Assembly (NCBI RefSeq): GCF_900101265.1
Contig: NZ_FMZS01000001.1
Span: 868,001-932,000, forward strand
Length of the DNA stretch: 64,000 nt
Source: Massilia sp. PDC64
Lineage (GTDB): Bacteria > Pseudomonadota > Gammaproteobacteria > Burkholderiales > Burkholderiaceae_D
Direction: 5' to 3'
Part shown: positions 9,944 through 18,880 of the stretch, piece after piece
Layout: every line of letters starts with the position of its first letter
Position numbering within the stretch: position 1 is the stretch's first letter
The notes under the pieces: model-generated
The model's database searches: none
The model's input: the letters and a program-made list of their open reading frames with translations, nothing else
Told to the model about the DNA's origin: nothing
Made by a program: the position numbers and the translations under genes

Positions 9944-10270
9944 TCAGACGCGCAGTTTGTCCAGCGATTTACCGCCTTCGACCCATTCCTTGACCCATTT
10001 CGGCTGGCGGCCGCGACCGGTCCACTGTTGCGACGCATTGTCCGGATTGCGATAACGAACGGCGACGGAGCCGGCATTCGCGCCCGCCGATTTGCCGCCA
10101 CGGCCGCTGGTGCTGATCAGGTCTTTCAAAGGCACGCCTACGCTCTGTGCGATGGCCATGATCTGTTCACGCGCCTTTTGCACTTCCTGCACTTCGCGTT
10201 TCTTCATTTCCTGCTTGATCTGCTCCTGCAGGTTGCGCAAATCGCCCAAGGACAAATTAGACAGATCCAT
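9944..10270 (-). CDS. H-NS family nucleoid-associated protein
   Basis: 108-residue H-NS-type DNA-binding protein. Residues 1-50 form a charged, probably coiled-coil oligomerisation region (LRNLQEQIKQEMKKREVQEV), and the C-terminal domain carries YRNPDNASQQWTGRGRQPKWV, which contains the TGRGRxP minor-groove hook found in betaproteobacterial H-NS/BpH3 proteins. Such proteins bind AT-rich DNA and silence horizontally acquired genes. The ATG at 10270 has AAGGAATCAAG directly upstream as its ribosome-binding site. It is monocistronic, 86 bases downstream of the wecA-like gene. Confidence 0.92.
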   Translation of the reverse strand: MDLSNLSLGDLRNLQEQIKQEMKKREVQEVQKAREQIMAIAQSVGVPLKDLISTSGRGGKSAGANAGSVAVRYRNPDNASQQWTGRGRQPKWVKEWVEGGKSLDKLRV

Positions 10271-10305
10271 CTTGATTCCTTATATGTAGAGTCTAGGTGT
10301 AAGGG

Positions 10306-10335
10306 ATTTTATCGAATATTCACCAATGCTCGCAA
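10306..10335 (-). promoter_or_regulatory. candidate sigma-70 promoter of the H-NS-family gene
   Basis: On the minus strand, TTGCGA and TAAAAT are separated by 18 bases and would place the start site about 28 bases before the ATG of the H-NS-family gene. The surrounding DNA is clearly AT-rich compared with its neighbours. Not tested; spacing and hexamers are the only evidence. Confidence 0.45.
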
Positions 10336-10356
10336 TATACTACAACTGAAATTTCT

Positions 10357-11451
10357 TCAGTGTTTTTTGTGCCAAATCAGCCAGCGCGGCGACTTGAATC
10401 TCACGATACGCGCGTACAACCATACGTAGCTGATAATGAACAACAGGCAGAAGAATATCAAAATTCCCGTATTCCGCCAGAACACGGTTGCGGGGATAAC
10501 GGCCGTGAGGGAAAACAGCCACAGGTATGGCGAAGTACGTGCATTCCTTTTCATCAGTGCACGGGCTTCTTTGCGACCCACGGTCCATTGCACGATGCGC
10601 CGGAAAATCAGGCTGTGCAGGTGGATTCCGTCGGGCATTGTAGGAGATTTCCCACGCACAAACATTCGGCGATAAACGGAAAATATGGTTTCGAATGCCG
10701 GATAAATCAGCAGCAAAGCGGCATACCACGTCGATACCTGGGGATTGCGCATCACGAGCAGCAGGGCCAGTTCGCCCAGCATGAACCCGATGAAATAAGC
10801 GCCCCCGTCCCCGAGGAAGATGAGTCCGACGGGATAATTCCACACGAGGAAACCGGCCGTCGCGCCCGCGACCGTCAGCGCGGAAACCAGCACGAACATA
10901 TCGCCCACCTGCCAGCCCACGTAGGCAAGCGACAGCAGCATGAAGATCGTGACGACGCTGGCCAGTCCATTGAACCCGTCGATGATATTCACCGCATTCG
11001 CGATGCCGGCGACGGCCAGCACGGTCAGCGGCAATATCAGCCACAGCGAATCGAGGTTCCAGCTCACGAAAGGCATATCGAGGCGCGCGATTTTCGCATC
11101 CAGCACGAGATAGCCGAGGAAGGCGGCGGCCATCGTCAATATCAGGCGGCGCGAAGGACGCACCTTCCCCGTATAGTCTTCGACGATCCCGCCGGCGAAT
11201 GCGATCGCCGAACATCCCAGCAGCCAGACGAGCCAATAACCGAGGCCAGGCACCCGCCATACGGAAATGCCGGCGCTCAGGGCCACCGCGAGGAAGATCG
11301 GCAATCCGCCAATCCGCGCTACCGCATGCAGATGGACCTTCTGCACGCCGTCGAAATTATTGTCGAGTGCCGGACCGTGCAATTTCGAATGCTTGACGAC
11401 GAGGAGCGTCAGCAGCGTGGACACGACAAAACTTACGATGAAGGAAAACAT
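10357..11451 (-). CDS. WecA/MraY-family undecaprenyl-phosphate sugar-1-phosphate transferase
   Basis: 364-residue polytopic membrane enzyme of the GT-MraY family, with about ten hydrophobic helices. It is expected to move GlcNAc-1-phosphate or a related sugar phosphate from a UDP-sugar to undecaprenyl phosphate, starting O-antigen, enterobacterial common antigen-like or capsule units. Key motifs are VNIIDGFNGLA near residue 160, FLGDGGAYFIGFMLGE near residue 218, and an H-rich cytoplasmic loop GIHLHSLIFRR near 280 in the place of the usual HxHH motif. I chose ATG 11451 (MFSFIVSF); no clear Shine-Dalgarno is seen. No polysaccharide cluster is adjacent, so the sugar cannot be assigned. Confidence 0.85.
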   Translation of the reverse strand: MFSFIVSFVVSTLLTLLVVKHSKLHGPALDNNFDGVQKVHLHAVARIGGLPIFLAVALSAGISVWRVPGLGYWLVWLLGCSAIAFAGGIVEDYTGKVRPSRRLILTMAAAFLGYLVLDAKIARLDMPFVSWNLDSLWLILPLTVLAVAGIANAVNIIDGFNGLASVVTIFMLLSLAYVGWQVGDMFVLVSALTVAGATAGFLVWNYPVGLIFLGDGGAYFIGFMLGELALLLVMRNPQVSTWYAALLLIYPAFETIFSVYRRMFVRGKSPTMPDGIHLHSLIFRRIVQWTVGRKEARALMKRNARTSPYLWLFSLTAVIPATVFWRNTGILIFFCLLFIISYVWLYARIVRFKSPRWLIWHKKH

Positions 11452-11470
11452 TTTATTATTTTTTAAATGC

Positions 11471-11493
11471 AACCCCACGGATGGCAATCGTGG
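11471..11493 (-). promoter_or_regulatory. stem-loop in the 5' leader of the wecA-like gene
   Basis: CCCCAC and GTGGGG form a 6-bp inverted repeat with an 11-base loop, 20 bases upstream of the ATG at 11451. The stretch between it and the start codon is T/A-rich with no Shine-Dalgarno. It could be an attenuator or a translational control element. Confidence 0.25.
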
Positions 11494-11519
11494 GGCCGAG
11501 GGAATAGGTGGTCATGCGA

Positions 11520-11547
11520 AATTTACGACGACGACTGCCCTTGCCAA
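11520..11547 (-). promoter_or_regulatory. candidate promoter of the wecA-like gene
   Basis: Minus-strand TTGGCA and TAAATT hexamers are 16 bases apart and about 70 bases upstream of the start codon. The match to the -10 consensus is only moderate. Confidence 0.3.
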
Positions 11548-11645
11548 CAATCCATTGTACCGGATTAGCTCCAGGGCAAACCGGACGTGGGCAGTGTACG
11601 CGTGGATGTCCCGACTTGATTGAGCAATTACGAAATACCGAAACT

Positions 11646-11673
11646 TTGACTGACGAGCAAGACAATTTACAAT
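11646..11673 (+). promoter_or_regulatory. sigma-70-like promoter of apaH
   Basis: TTGACT at 11646-11651 and TACAAT at 11668-11673, 16 bases apart, each match the consensus at five of six positions. Transcription would start near 11680 and leave a leader of about 67 bases before apaH. With the candidate wecA-side promoter, this accounts for the 295-base divergent intergenic region, which otherwise shows no open frame. Confidence 0.6.
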
Positions 11674-11746
11674 CGGTAATGCGACAGCCGGGCCCGCCGC
11701 GCGAAACCTGCGGGAATCCATTAGTATCGATCCTGCAAAAACGAAT

Positions 11747-12601
11747 ATGAGCGAGATGAAAACTTATGTAATCGGCGACCTGCAAGGATGCGCCCATGAA
11801 GCCGGCCTGCTGCTGGAACGGATAGCCGCGGTCGCCGGGCCGGGCACGCGCATCCTGTTCGTCGGCGACCTGATCAACCGCGGCCCGGATTCCCTGGGCG
11901 CGCTGCGCCGCATGAAGGCGCTGGCGGAAGCGAGCGAGGGCCGCGTCGACGCCCTGCTCGGCAACCACGACCTGCACCTGCTGGCCGTGGCCGTCGGCGC
12001 CCAGAAGATGAGCCGCTCGGACACGCTGGATGAGATTCTCGCCGCTCCCGACCGCGACGCGCTGATCGACTGGCTGCGGCATCGCCCGCTCGCCATGTTC
12101 GTGGACGCGCATTTGCTGGTGCACGCGGGCGTGCCGCCGCAGTGGACGGCCGCGCAGACGATGGCGCTGGCGGCGGAAGTGGAGGCTGTGCTGCGCAGCG
12201 ACCGGTGGATCGAATTCCTCGGCCAGATGTACGGCAACGAGCCGGACCGCTGGGACGACAGCCTGACGGGCATCCCCCGCCTGCGCTGCATCGTCAACGC
12301 CCTCACGCGCATGCGCCTGTGCTGGCCGGACGGCCGCATGGATTTCCATCACAAGGAAAGCGACAAGGGCCCGGAAGGCACGGACCTGCAGCCCTGGTTC
12401 GACCTGCCGAACCGCCGCACGCTCGATGTCACCGTCGTGTTCGGACACTGGTCCGCGCTGGGACTCGTGCTGCGGCCGAATCTCATCGGGTTGGACAGCG
12501 GCTGCGTGTGGGGCGGCAAGCTGACGGCCGTGTGCCTGGATGACCGCTCGTTGTTGCAAGTGGATTGTCCCGAGTATCGGGAGCACAGCGGGAAGAAGTA
12601 G
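11747..12601 (+). CDS. apaH: symmetrical bis(5'-nucleosyl)-tetraphosphatase
   Basis: 284-residue metallophosphoesterase that hydrolyses diadenosine tetraphosphate (Ap4A) to two ADP and also removes Np4 caps from RNA. The three phosphoesterase blocks are present: GDLQGC near residue 10, [12 protein letters not shown] near residue 38 and [11 protein letters not shown] near residue 73; the C-terminal VFGHWSALG and [12 protein letters not shown] are ApaH-specific. Two in-frame starts, 11747 and 11756, are both possible and neither has a clear Shine-Dalgarno. The stop codon is immediately adjacent to the stop of the convergent plsC-like gene. Confidence 0.95.
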   Translation: MSEMKTYVIGDLQGCAHEAGLLLERIAAVAGPGTRILFVGDLINRGPDSLGALRRMKALAEASEGRVDALLGNHDLHLLAVAVGAQKMSRSDTLDEILAAPDRDALIDWLRHRPLAMFVDAHLLVHAGVPPQWTAAQTMALAAEVEAVLRSDRWIEFLGQMYGNEPDRWDDSLTGIPRLRCIVNALTRMRLCWPDGRMDFHHKESDKGPEGTDLQPWFDLPNRRTLDVTVVFGHWSALGLVLRPNLIGLDSGCVWGGKLTAVCLDDRSLLQVDCPEYREHSGKK

Positions 12602-13399
12602 TCAGGCCGCCTGCGCCAGCGCACCTGCGATCGCATCGTGCGCCGCCTGCGCCAGCTCGCGCCGGTGCGCGCCCGCCGCCGGGATCGGCGCGAGGCAGGC
12701 CAGCCGCGCGACGACCGGTTCACCACCGAGGATACGCAGGATGCTGTCGACGAACGTCGTCTCGCCCGTGTAGTCGACGGAAGGATGCCATGCGCCGCGC
12801 GCGTCGACATAGGCCAGCGCGACCGGCTGCACGGGCACGGCGGCGTCGATGGCGGCTTCGAACAGGTTGGCGTGGAACGGCAGCACCGTGCCCTGGCTGG
12901 CCGTCGTCCCCTCGGGGAAGAACGCCACGCGGCGGCGCTGGCCGAGAGCTTCCACGAGGCCCTTGAAAATGTGGCGCAGGTCGCGCCGGTTGCCCCGTGC
13001 GATGAACACGGTGCCCGCCTGCGCGACGAGCCAGCCGACGACGGGCCAGGCGCGGATCTCGGCCTTGGCCACGAAGCGGCACGGGTGCACGGCATTGATG
13101 ACGAAGATGTCGAGCCACGAGATGTGGTTCGCGACGATGAGGGCGTGCGCGAGGGAATCCTCGCCCGGCACGCGCTCGAGGCGCACGCGGCAGATGCCCA
13201 GCAGGCGCGCCGACCAGCGCCGGATCAGGCGCTCGCGCAGGGAATCGCTCGCCCAGGGAAACACGAGGGCGCAGGTGGCCAGGCCCTGGACGAGGTGGAG
13301 GACGAGGCGCGCGAGGCGCCACGCAAGCTTGATCTTCAACGGAGGCTCGACGAATTGAGGCTCAACAGACGCCGGGCGGGCCGAAGCCCGCTTGGGCAT
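12602..13399 (-). CDS. lysophospholipid acyltransferase family protein (PlsC domain)
   Basis: 265-residue acyltransferase with a hydrophobic segment (about residues 28-50), the catalytic NHISWLD block (HX4D) near residue 92 and FPEGTT near residue 160. It could be a second acylglycerol-phosphate acyltransferase or an acyltransferase for another lipid; OlsA-like enzymes share this architecture. The start at 13399 overlaps the stop of the dihydroorotase-like gene by one base, so it is the last gene of the pyrimidine operon, an arrangement repeatedly seen in betaproteobacteria without obvious metabolic reason. Confidence 0.85.
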   Translation of the reverse strand: MPKRASARPASVEPQFVEPPLKIKLAWRLARLVLHLVQGLATCALVFPWASDSLRERLIRRWSARLLGICRVRLERVPGEDSLAHALIVANHISWLDIFVINAVHPCRFVAKAEIRAWPVVGWLVAQAGTVFIARGNRRDLRHIFKGLVEALGQRRRVAFFPEGTTASQGTVLPFHANLFEAAIDAAVPVQPVALAYVDARGAWHPSVDYTGETTFVDSILRILGGEPVVARLACLAPIPAAGAHRRELAQAAHDAIAGALAQAA

Positions 13400-14682
13400 C
13401 AGCGCTCGAACGCGACGTGGCCGGCGACGATCGTCGCCTTCACCTGCCCCGCCAGTTCGTAGCCGAGGAACGGCGTGTGCTTGCCCTGGCTCGCGAGGGC
13501 GGCCGCGTTGACGGTCCAGCGCGCATCCGGATCGAACAGCACGACGTCCGCGCTCGCCCCTTGCGCCAGCGTGCCGGCGGACAGGCCCGCCGTGCGCGCC
13601 GCGTCGTGCGTGATCTTCGCCAGCGCCGTCGACAGCGCGCCTGCGCCACCCTGCTCTGCCGCCCATTTGAGCATCAGCGCCAGCAGCAGCTCCAGGCCGG
13701 TGGCGCCCGCCGACGCCTCGGCGAACGGCAGCAGCTTCTCGTCGTCGTCGACCGGCGTGTGGTCGGAGCAGACGGCGTCCACGGTGCCGTCCTGGACGGC
13801 CGCGCGGATCGCGTCGCGATCGCGCTGGCTGCGCAGCGGCGGCGTGAGGCGCGCGTTGGAATCGAAGAAGCCGATGTCGGCATCCGTCATGTGCAGGTGA
13901 TGCACGCCGACGTCGCACGTGACCGGCAGGCCTTCCTTCTTGGCGGCGCGGATCAGGTCCAGCGCGGCGGCGGACGAGATGCGGCACAGGTGCACGCGCG
14001 CACCGGAGGCCCGCATCAGTTCGAAGATCGTGTGCAGCGCGATGGTCTCGGACATCACGGGCACGCCGGACAGGCCCAGGCGCGATGCCAGCGGCCCGCT
14101 GTGGGCGACGCCGCCGCGGCCGATGTACGGGTCCTGCGGGCGCAGCCACACGGTGTAGCCGAACGTCTTCGCGTACTGCATGGCGCGCAGCAGCACGGTG
14201 GTGTCCGTGATCGGTTCCTCGGCCTGCGCGAAGCCGATGCAGCCGGCTTCCGTGAGCTCGGCCATCTCGGTCAGCGCCTTGCCCTTGAGGCCGACGGTCA
14301 GGGCGCCCAGCGGATGCACGTGGGCCTGGTTCAGCAGGCGCGCGCGGTGCTTGAGCATTTCGACGAGGCCCGGCTCATCGAGCACAGGGTCGGTGTCGGG
14401 CGGGCACACGAGCGTCGTCACGCCGCCCTGCACCGCGGCCTGCATTTCCGATTCCAGCGTGGCCTTGTATTCGTAGCCCGGCTCGCGCAGGCGGGCGGAG
14501 AGGTCGACGAGGCCCGGCGCGACGACGAGGCCCGTGGCGTCGATCGTGCGCGCGGCCGTGAAGCCTTGCGGTGCGCTGCCGATGCCGGCAATCTTGCCGT
14601 CGGCGATGTAGAGGTCCTGGACGGCGTCGAGGCCGGCCGCCGGGTCGATCAGGCGCCCGTTCTTGATGTGAATATTCTTCAT
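13399..14682 (-). CDS. pyrX: catalytically inactive dihydroorotase-like subunit (PyrX/PyrC')
   Basis: 427-residue class I dihydroorotase homologue. The metal-binding HxH of active enzymes (DxHxHxR) is replaced by DLSARLREPG near residue 60; the usual HCE-type block is GFAQAEEP; and the last active-site block DHAPH reads DHTPV. The enzyme should therefore not bind the binuclear zinc centre. In Pseudomonas such PyrC' chains are structural partners of aspartate transcarbamoylase, and the position 10 bases after pyrB fits the same role here. A genuine dihydroorotase must be encoded outside this window. Confidence 0.9.
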   Translation of the reverse strand: MKNIHIKNGRLIDPAAGLDAVQDLYIADGKIAGIGSAPQGFTAARTIDATGLVVAPGLVDLSARLREPGYEYKATLESEMQAAVQGGVTTLVCPPDTDPVLDEPGLVEMLKHRARLLNQAHVHPLGALTVGLKGKALTEMAELTEAGCIGFAQAEEPITDTTVLLRAMQYAKTFGYTVWLRPQDPYIGRGGVAHSGPLASRLGLSGVPVMSETIALHTIFELMRASGARVHLCRISSAAALDLIRAAKKEGLPVTCDVGVHHLHMTDADIGFFDSNARLTPPLRSQRDRDAIRAAVQDGTVDAVCSDHTPVDDDEKLLPFAEASAGATGLELLLALMLKWAAEQGGAGALSTALAKITHDAARTAGLSAGTLAQGASADVVLFDPDARWTVNAAALASQGKHTPFLGYELAGQVKATIVAGHVAFER

Positions 14683-14692
14683 ACGTGCGAAT

Positions 14693-15658
14693 TTAAGTGT
14701 GGCTACCGGCCAAAATACTCATCACCGCCATGCGGACAGCAATACCGAAGGTGACCTGCGGCAGGATCACGGCCTGGGCGCCGTCCGCCACGGCCGAGTC
14801 GATCTCGACGCCGCGGTTCATCGGGCCCGGGTGCATCACGATGGCATCCGGCTTCGCGAGCGCCAGGCGCTCCGGCGTCAGGCCATAGCTCTTGAAATAC
14901 TCGCCGGCCGACGGCAGCAGCGCGCCCGACATGCGTTCGTTCTGCAGGCGCAGCATGATGATCACGTCGACGTCCTTCAGGCCCTCTTCCATGTTCGTGA
15001 ACACGCGCACGCCCATCTGTTCCAGGCCACCCGGCAGCAAGGTGTGCGGGCCGATGGCGCGCACTTCCGGCACGCCCAGCGTCGTCAGCGCGTGGATGTC
15101 CGAACGGGCCACGCGGCTGTGCAGGATGTCGCCGACGATGGCCACGCGCAAGTTCGTGAAATCCTTCTTGTAATGGCGGATCGTGTACATGTCGAGCAGG
15201 CCCTGCGTCGGGTGCGCGTGTCGGCCGTCGCCCGCGTTCACCACGTGCACGTGGTTCTGCTGCGTGTCGTTCAGGTGCTTGGCGATCAGGTACGGCGCGC
15301 CCGACTGCGAGTGGCGCACGACGAACATGTCGGCGTGCATGGCCGACAGGTTGTCGATCGTGTCCAGCAGCGATTCGCCCTTGCTCGTCGACGACGCGGC
15401 GATGTTCAGGTTGATGACGTCGGCCGACAGGCGCTTCGACGCGATCTCGAACGTCGTGCGCGTGCGCGTCGAGTTTTCGAAGAACAGGTTGAAGACGCTT
15501 TTCCCGCGCATCAGCGGCACCTTCTTGACCTCGCGGTCGGAGATGCTCACGAAGCTCGAGGCGGTGTCGAGGATGTGGTTGATGATGGCCTTGGGCAGTC
15601 CCTCGATGGTAAGGAGGTGCTGCAGTTCGCCGTTCTTGTTCAGTTGCGGGTTATGCAT
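14693..15658 (-). CDS. pyrB: aspartate carbamoyltransferase catalytic subunit
   Basis: 321-residue enzyme that condenses carbamoyl phosphate with aspartate in the second step of pyrimidine synthesis. The carbamoyl-phosphate loop [13 protein letters not shown] lies near residue 58, followed by [13 protein letters not shown] (80s loop), the HPTQGLLD block near residue 140, and [11 protein letters not shown] near residue 275. The ATG at 15658 lies inside the end of pyrR (8-base overlap), so translation is probably coupled. The next gene encodes the PyrX pseudo-dihydroorotase, its likely complex partner. Confidence 0.96.
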   Translation of the reverse strand: MHNPQLNKNGELQHLLTIEGLPKAIINHILDTASSFVSISDREVKKVPLMRGKSVFNLFFENSTRTRTTFEIASKRLSADVINLNIAASSTSKGESLLDTIDNLSAMHADMFVVRHSQSGAPYLIAKHLNDTQQNHVHVVNAGDGRHAHPTQGLLDMYTIRHYKKDFTNLRVAIVGDILHSRVARSDIHALTTLGVPEVRAIGPHTLLPGGLEQMGVRVFTNMEEGLKDVDVIIMLRLQNERMSGALLPSAGEYFKSYGLTPERLALAKPDAIVMHPGPMNRGVEIDSAVADGAQAVILPQVTFGIAVRMAVMSILAGSHT

Positions 15659-16184
15659 TGTCGTCTTCGATCGTGAGCGAGAGTTGGCCGTCTGCCGCGC
15701 GCGCCAGCGCAAGCGAACGGCCGGGGGCAAGCTGTGCGTGCGCGCCGACGAAATCGGCGGCGACCGGCAGTTCGCGGCCGCCGCGGTCCGCCAGCGCGGC
15801 CAGCATGATACGCTGCGGACGGCCATAATCGAACAGCACGTTGATCGCCGCGCGCACCGTGCGGCCGGTGTACAGCACGTCGTCGACGAGCACGATGGTC
15901 GCGCCGTCGACGTTGAATTCGATCCGGGTCGGCTTCACGTCCGGATGCAGGCCCTTGCGGGCGTAGTCGTCGCGGTAGAACGAGACGTCGATGAAGCCCA
16001 GGCGCGCCTGCAGGCCCAGGTCGGCGGCGAGCCGCTCGGCCAGCCAGGCGCCGCCCGAGTGGATGCCGACGATGGCGGCATCCTGCACGCCGTCGATGCC
16101 CGCGCGCACCTGCGCGAGCAGGTCGCGGTACAGCGCCTCGGCATCGAAGCCTGCCTGGTCCGCGTCGTTAATATGAGTTGGCAT
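15651..16184 (-). CDS. pyrR: bifunctional pyrimidine operon regulator / uracil phosphoribosyltransferase
   Basis: 177-residue PyrR-family protein with a type I phosphoribosyltransferase fold. The PRPP-binding motif [18 protein letters not shown] lies near residue 95, and [16 protein letters not shown] near residue 38 is the typical PyrR loop. In Gram-positives PyrR attenuates pyr mRNA when UMP is high; in betaproteobacteria its role is less clear. The ATG at 16184 is preferred over the TTG at 16193. It overlaps ruvX upstream by 17 bases and pyrB downstream by 8. Confidence 0.92.
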   Translation of the reverse strand: MPTHINDADQAGFDAEALYRDLLAQVRAGIDGVQDAAIVGIHSGGAWLAERLAADLGLQARLGFIDVSFYRDDYARKGLHPDVKPTRIEFNVDGATIVLVDDVLYTGRTVRAAINVLFDYGRPQRIMLAALADRGGRELPVAADFVGAHAQLAPGRSLALARAADGQLSLTIEDDNA

Positions 16185-16563
16185 GATCGTCAAAGTATTG
16201 TTGCAAAATGATGGCGGCGGCCTTGGCGTCGATGATCTCGCCGCGTTTGGCGGGAATGACGGCCGACGAGTAGCGTTCGTCGACGAGTTCGACGGGCAGG
16301 TTGAAACGGCCGTTGAGCTGATTCGCGAAGCGGCGCGCGCGCAGGGTCATCTCGTGTTCCGCGCCGTCCGGATGGCGCGGCTCGCCCACGACGAGGCGTG
16401 CGGGTCGCCATTGTTCGATCAGGTCGCCGATGACCTTGAAGCGGGTCGCATTGTCGACCGCCTTGATGACGGACAGCGGTTGCGCCTGTCCCGTCAGGGT
16501 GTTACCCATGGCGATGCCGATGCGCTTGATGCCGAAGTCGAAGCCTAGAACGATGTCGACCAT
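16168..16563 (-). CDS. ruvX: YqgF/RuvX family Holliday junction resolvase-like nuclease
   Basis: 131-residue RNase H-fold protein of the YqgF family, implicated in pre-16S rRNA 5' processing and possibly Holliday junction resolution. The catalytic aspartate lies in LGFDFGIKRIGIAMGN at the N-terminus, followed by VVGEPRHPDG near residue 58 and DERYSSA near residue 95. I chose the ATG at 16563; an upstream TTG at 16593 would nearly touch algH. The 3' end overlaps pyrR, linking it to the pyrimidine operon. Confidence 0.92.
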   Translation of the reverse strand: MVDIVLGFDFGIKRIGIAMGNTLTGQAQPLSVIKAVDNATRFKVIGDLIEQWRPARLVVGEPRHPDGAEHEMTLRARRFANQLNGRFNLPVELVDERYSSAVIPAKRGEIIDAKAAAIILQQYFDDHANSY

Positions 16564-16596
16564 TACCTGCGTCGACTCCGGCTGAATGTGCAACCG

Positions 16597-17259
16597 TCAG
16601 GCATGACCGGCCTCCGACGCGAGCATCAGGGGGTCGATGCCGAGCAGCTTGATGGCCGCGTTGTAGCGTTCCTCGATCGGCAGGTCGAACAGCACGCGCG
16701 CGTCGGCGCTCACCGTGAGCCAGCCGTTGCGGGCGATTTCTTCTTCCAGCTGACCGGGACTCCAGCCGGCATACCCGATCGAGACGAGCATGCGGCGCGG
16801 ACCGGTGCCGTTGGCGACGGCTTCCAGCACGTCGATCGATGTCGTGAACGCGACGTCGTCGGTGACCGAGAGCGACGAGGAATAGCGACCGCTCGGCGAA
16901 TGCAGCACGAAGCCGCGGTCGTCCTGGACGGGGCCGCCGAACATGATCGGCTCGTCCTCGACGCTGGCGCGCAGCCCTTCCGCCACTTTCAGGTCGATGC
17001 GGTCGAACAGCACGTCCATGGTCATGTCGGTGGGCTTGTTGATGACGACGCCGAGCACGCCCTTCTCGTTGTGCTCGCAGATATACACGACAGTGCCGCC
17101 GAAAATCGGATCATTCATGGACGGCATGGCGATCAGGAAATGATTAGCCAGGTTCAGCTGTGACGGGGATGCGCTCACCTTGCCGAGGGTGGGCGTGTCT
17201 TCCTGGGGCATCCCGGGCATGGTTAGAGGCTTGCCGACCTTACTTTTTTTCATGCTCAT
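16597..17259 (-). CDS. algH: YqgE/AlgH family protein
   Basis: 220-residue protein of the UPF0301 (AlgH/YqgE) family, whose biochemical function is unresolved although it is linked to alginate regulation in Pseudomonas. Family blocks include LANHFLIAMPSMNDPIFGGTVVYICEH split across residues 37-65, GVVINKPTD near residue 73, MFGGPVQDDRGFVLH near residue 105 and GYAGWSPGQLEEEIARNGWL near residue 165. The ATG at 17253 has a weak Shine-Dalgarno (AGAGAG, 7 bases upstream) and is as plausible as 17259. First gene of the ruvX-pyrR-pyrB-pyrX-plsC run. Confidence 0.92.
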   Translation of the reverse strand: MSMKKSKVGKPLTMPGMPQEDTPTLGKVSASPSQLNLANHFLIAMPSMNDPIFGGTVVYICEHNEKGVLGVVINKPTDMTMDVLFDRIDLKVAEGLRASVEDEPIMFGGPVQDDRGFVLHSPSGRYSSSLSVTDDVAFTTSIDVLEAVANGTGPRRMLVSIGYAGWSPGQLEEEIARNGWLTVSADARVLFDLPIEERYNAAIKLLGIDPLMLASEAGHA

Positions 17260-17431
17260 ACTCTCTGTTGGCTCACTCTCCGGGTTTACCGCGGTATCTG
17301 ATGCTGAAAAGCTGGACTTTTCGCTAGTTTACACCGAATTGCCCGACCGGCCATGGAAGCCGCTCGGTGGGGCAAACCTGAGAGATGGTAGACAGTAAAA
17401 TTCTCGACTGCATTGACTCTGCACACAGAAG

Positions 17432-18880
17432 ATGACTCTGAGAAACTCCCTGGTCTGGTTCCGGCGCGATCTGCGCGTGGACGACCATGCCGCGCTGCAT
17501 CACGCCCTGCTCTCCTCACGCCGGGTGGTGGGCGTGTTCGTGTTCGATACGGACATCCTGGCCGGCCTGCCGTCCGACGACCGGCGCGTTCAATTTCTGC
17601 TCGACAGCGTGCGCGAGCTGGATGCGCGCCTGCATGCAATGGGAGGTTACCTCATCGTGCGACACGGGCGCGCCGCGCAGGTGATCCCGGACCTGGCGGC
17701 CGAGCTGGATGCGGAATCCGTGTTCGCCAACCGCGACTACGAACCGCAGGCCATCGCGCGCGACCGCGCCGTGCAGGACGCCCTGCGCGCGGCCGGCCGC
17801 AGCCTGCAGACGTTCAAGGACCAGGTCATCTTCGAGCAGGACGACGTATTGACGCTGGCCGGCGGCCCGTATGCCGTCTTCACGCCGTACAGGAACGCGT
17901 GGCTGAAACGCCTCGCGCGCGAGCCGGAGGCGCTACGGCCGTACGAGACGGCACCCCACGCGGGCGCGCTCGCGCCGCGACCTGCGGATCACGCCCTGCC
18001 CGCGCTCGCGGATCTCGGTTTCGTCCCGAACGCCGCACCCATCGCGCATCCCGGCATGACGGGGGCGGAGGTCCTGCTGGCGCGATTCGAGGCGCGCCTC
18101 GCGCGCTACGACCACGACCGCGACTATCCGGCGCTGGACGCCACGTCGCGCCTGTCGGTCCACTTGCGCTTCGGCACGCTCTCCGTGCGCCGCCTCGTCG
18201 CCATGCTGCAGGAACGCATTGCCGACGGCACGGGCGGTGCCGGCGCGCCCGTGTGGCTGTCGGAACTGGTGTGGCGCGAGTTCTACATGATGATCCTGGC
18301 GCGCCATCCGCGCGTCGTCACGCAATCGTTCAAGGCCGCGTTCGACGCCGTCGCATGGGATGATGGACCGCAGGCGGACGCGCTGTTCGACGCGTGGTGC
18401 GCGGGCCGCACGGGCTATCCGCTCGTCGACGCCGCGATGCTGCAGCTGGAACGGACGGGCTTCATGCACAACCGCCTGCGCATGGTGACGGCCAGCTTTT
18501 TGACGAAGGATCTCGGGATCGACTGGCGCCGCGGCGAGCGCTGGTTCGCGCTGAAGCTGAACGATTACGAACTGGCGTCGAACAACGGCGGCTGGCAATG
18601 GGCGGCGTCGACGGGGTGCGATGCGCAGCCGTGGTTCCGCATCTTCAATCCGGTGACGCAATCGAAGCGGTTCGACCCGGACGGGGCGTTCATCCGGCAG
18701 TACCTGCCACAGCTGGCCGGCTTGAGCGCAGCGGCCATCCATGCGCCGTGGCTGGCGAAGCCGGAGGTGTTACAGAAGGCCGGGGTCGTGCTGGGGAAGG
18801 ATTATCCGGCGCCGGTGGCGGACCACGAAGCGGCGAGAGAAAAAACACTCGCCCGCTTCAAAGCGATACGCGACCTGTAA
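17432..18880 (+). CDS. phrB: deoxyribodipyrimidine photolyase (CPD class I)
   Basis: 482-residue FAD enzyme that splits UV-induced cyclobutane pyrimidine dimers using blue light. The N-terminal alpha/beta antenna domain opens with LVWFRRDLRVDDHAAL; the C-terminal catalytic domain contains ELVWREFYMMIL near residue 285, GRTGYPLVDAAMLQL near residue 325 and NNGGWQWAASTGCDAQPWFRIFNP split near residue 385, which carry the FAD- and dimer-binding Trp and Asn residues. It stands alone, divergent from algH across a 172-base gap and convergent with chpA across a REP doublet. Confidence 0.95.
   Translation: MTLRNSLVWFRRDLRVDDHAALHHALLSSRRVVGVFVFDTDILAGLPSDDRRVQFLLDSVRELDARLHAMGGYLIVRHGRAAQVIPDLAAELDAESVFANRDYEPQAIARDRAVQDALRAAGRSLQTFKDQVIFEQDDVLTLAGGPYAVFTPYRNAWLKRLAREPEALRPYETAPHAGALAPRPADHALPALADLGFVPNAAPIAHPGMTGAEVLLARFEARLARYDHDRDYPALDATSRLSVHLRFGTLSVRRLVAMLQERIADGTGGAGAPVWLSELVWREFYMMILARHPRVVTQSFKAAFDAVAWDDGPQADALFDAWCAGRTGYPLVDAAMLQLERTGFMHNRLRMVTASFLTKDLGIDWRRGERWFALKLNDYELASNNGGWQWAASTGCDAQPWFRIFNPVTQSKRFDPDGAFIRQYLPQLAGLSAAAIHAPWLAKPEVLQKAGVVLGKDYPAPVADHEAAREKTLARFKAIRDL

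Noticed and set aside
10344..10371. ACTGAA/TTCAGT hairpin followed by TTTTTT on the plus strand
   Set aside because: It lies mostly in the wecA-like coding end, and no plus-strand gene precedes it; the T-run encodes lysines on the minus strand.
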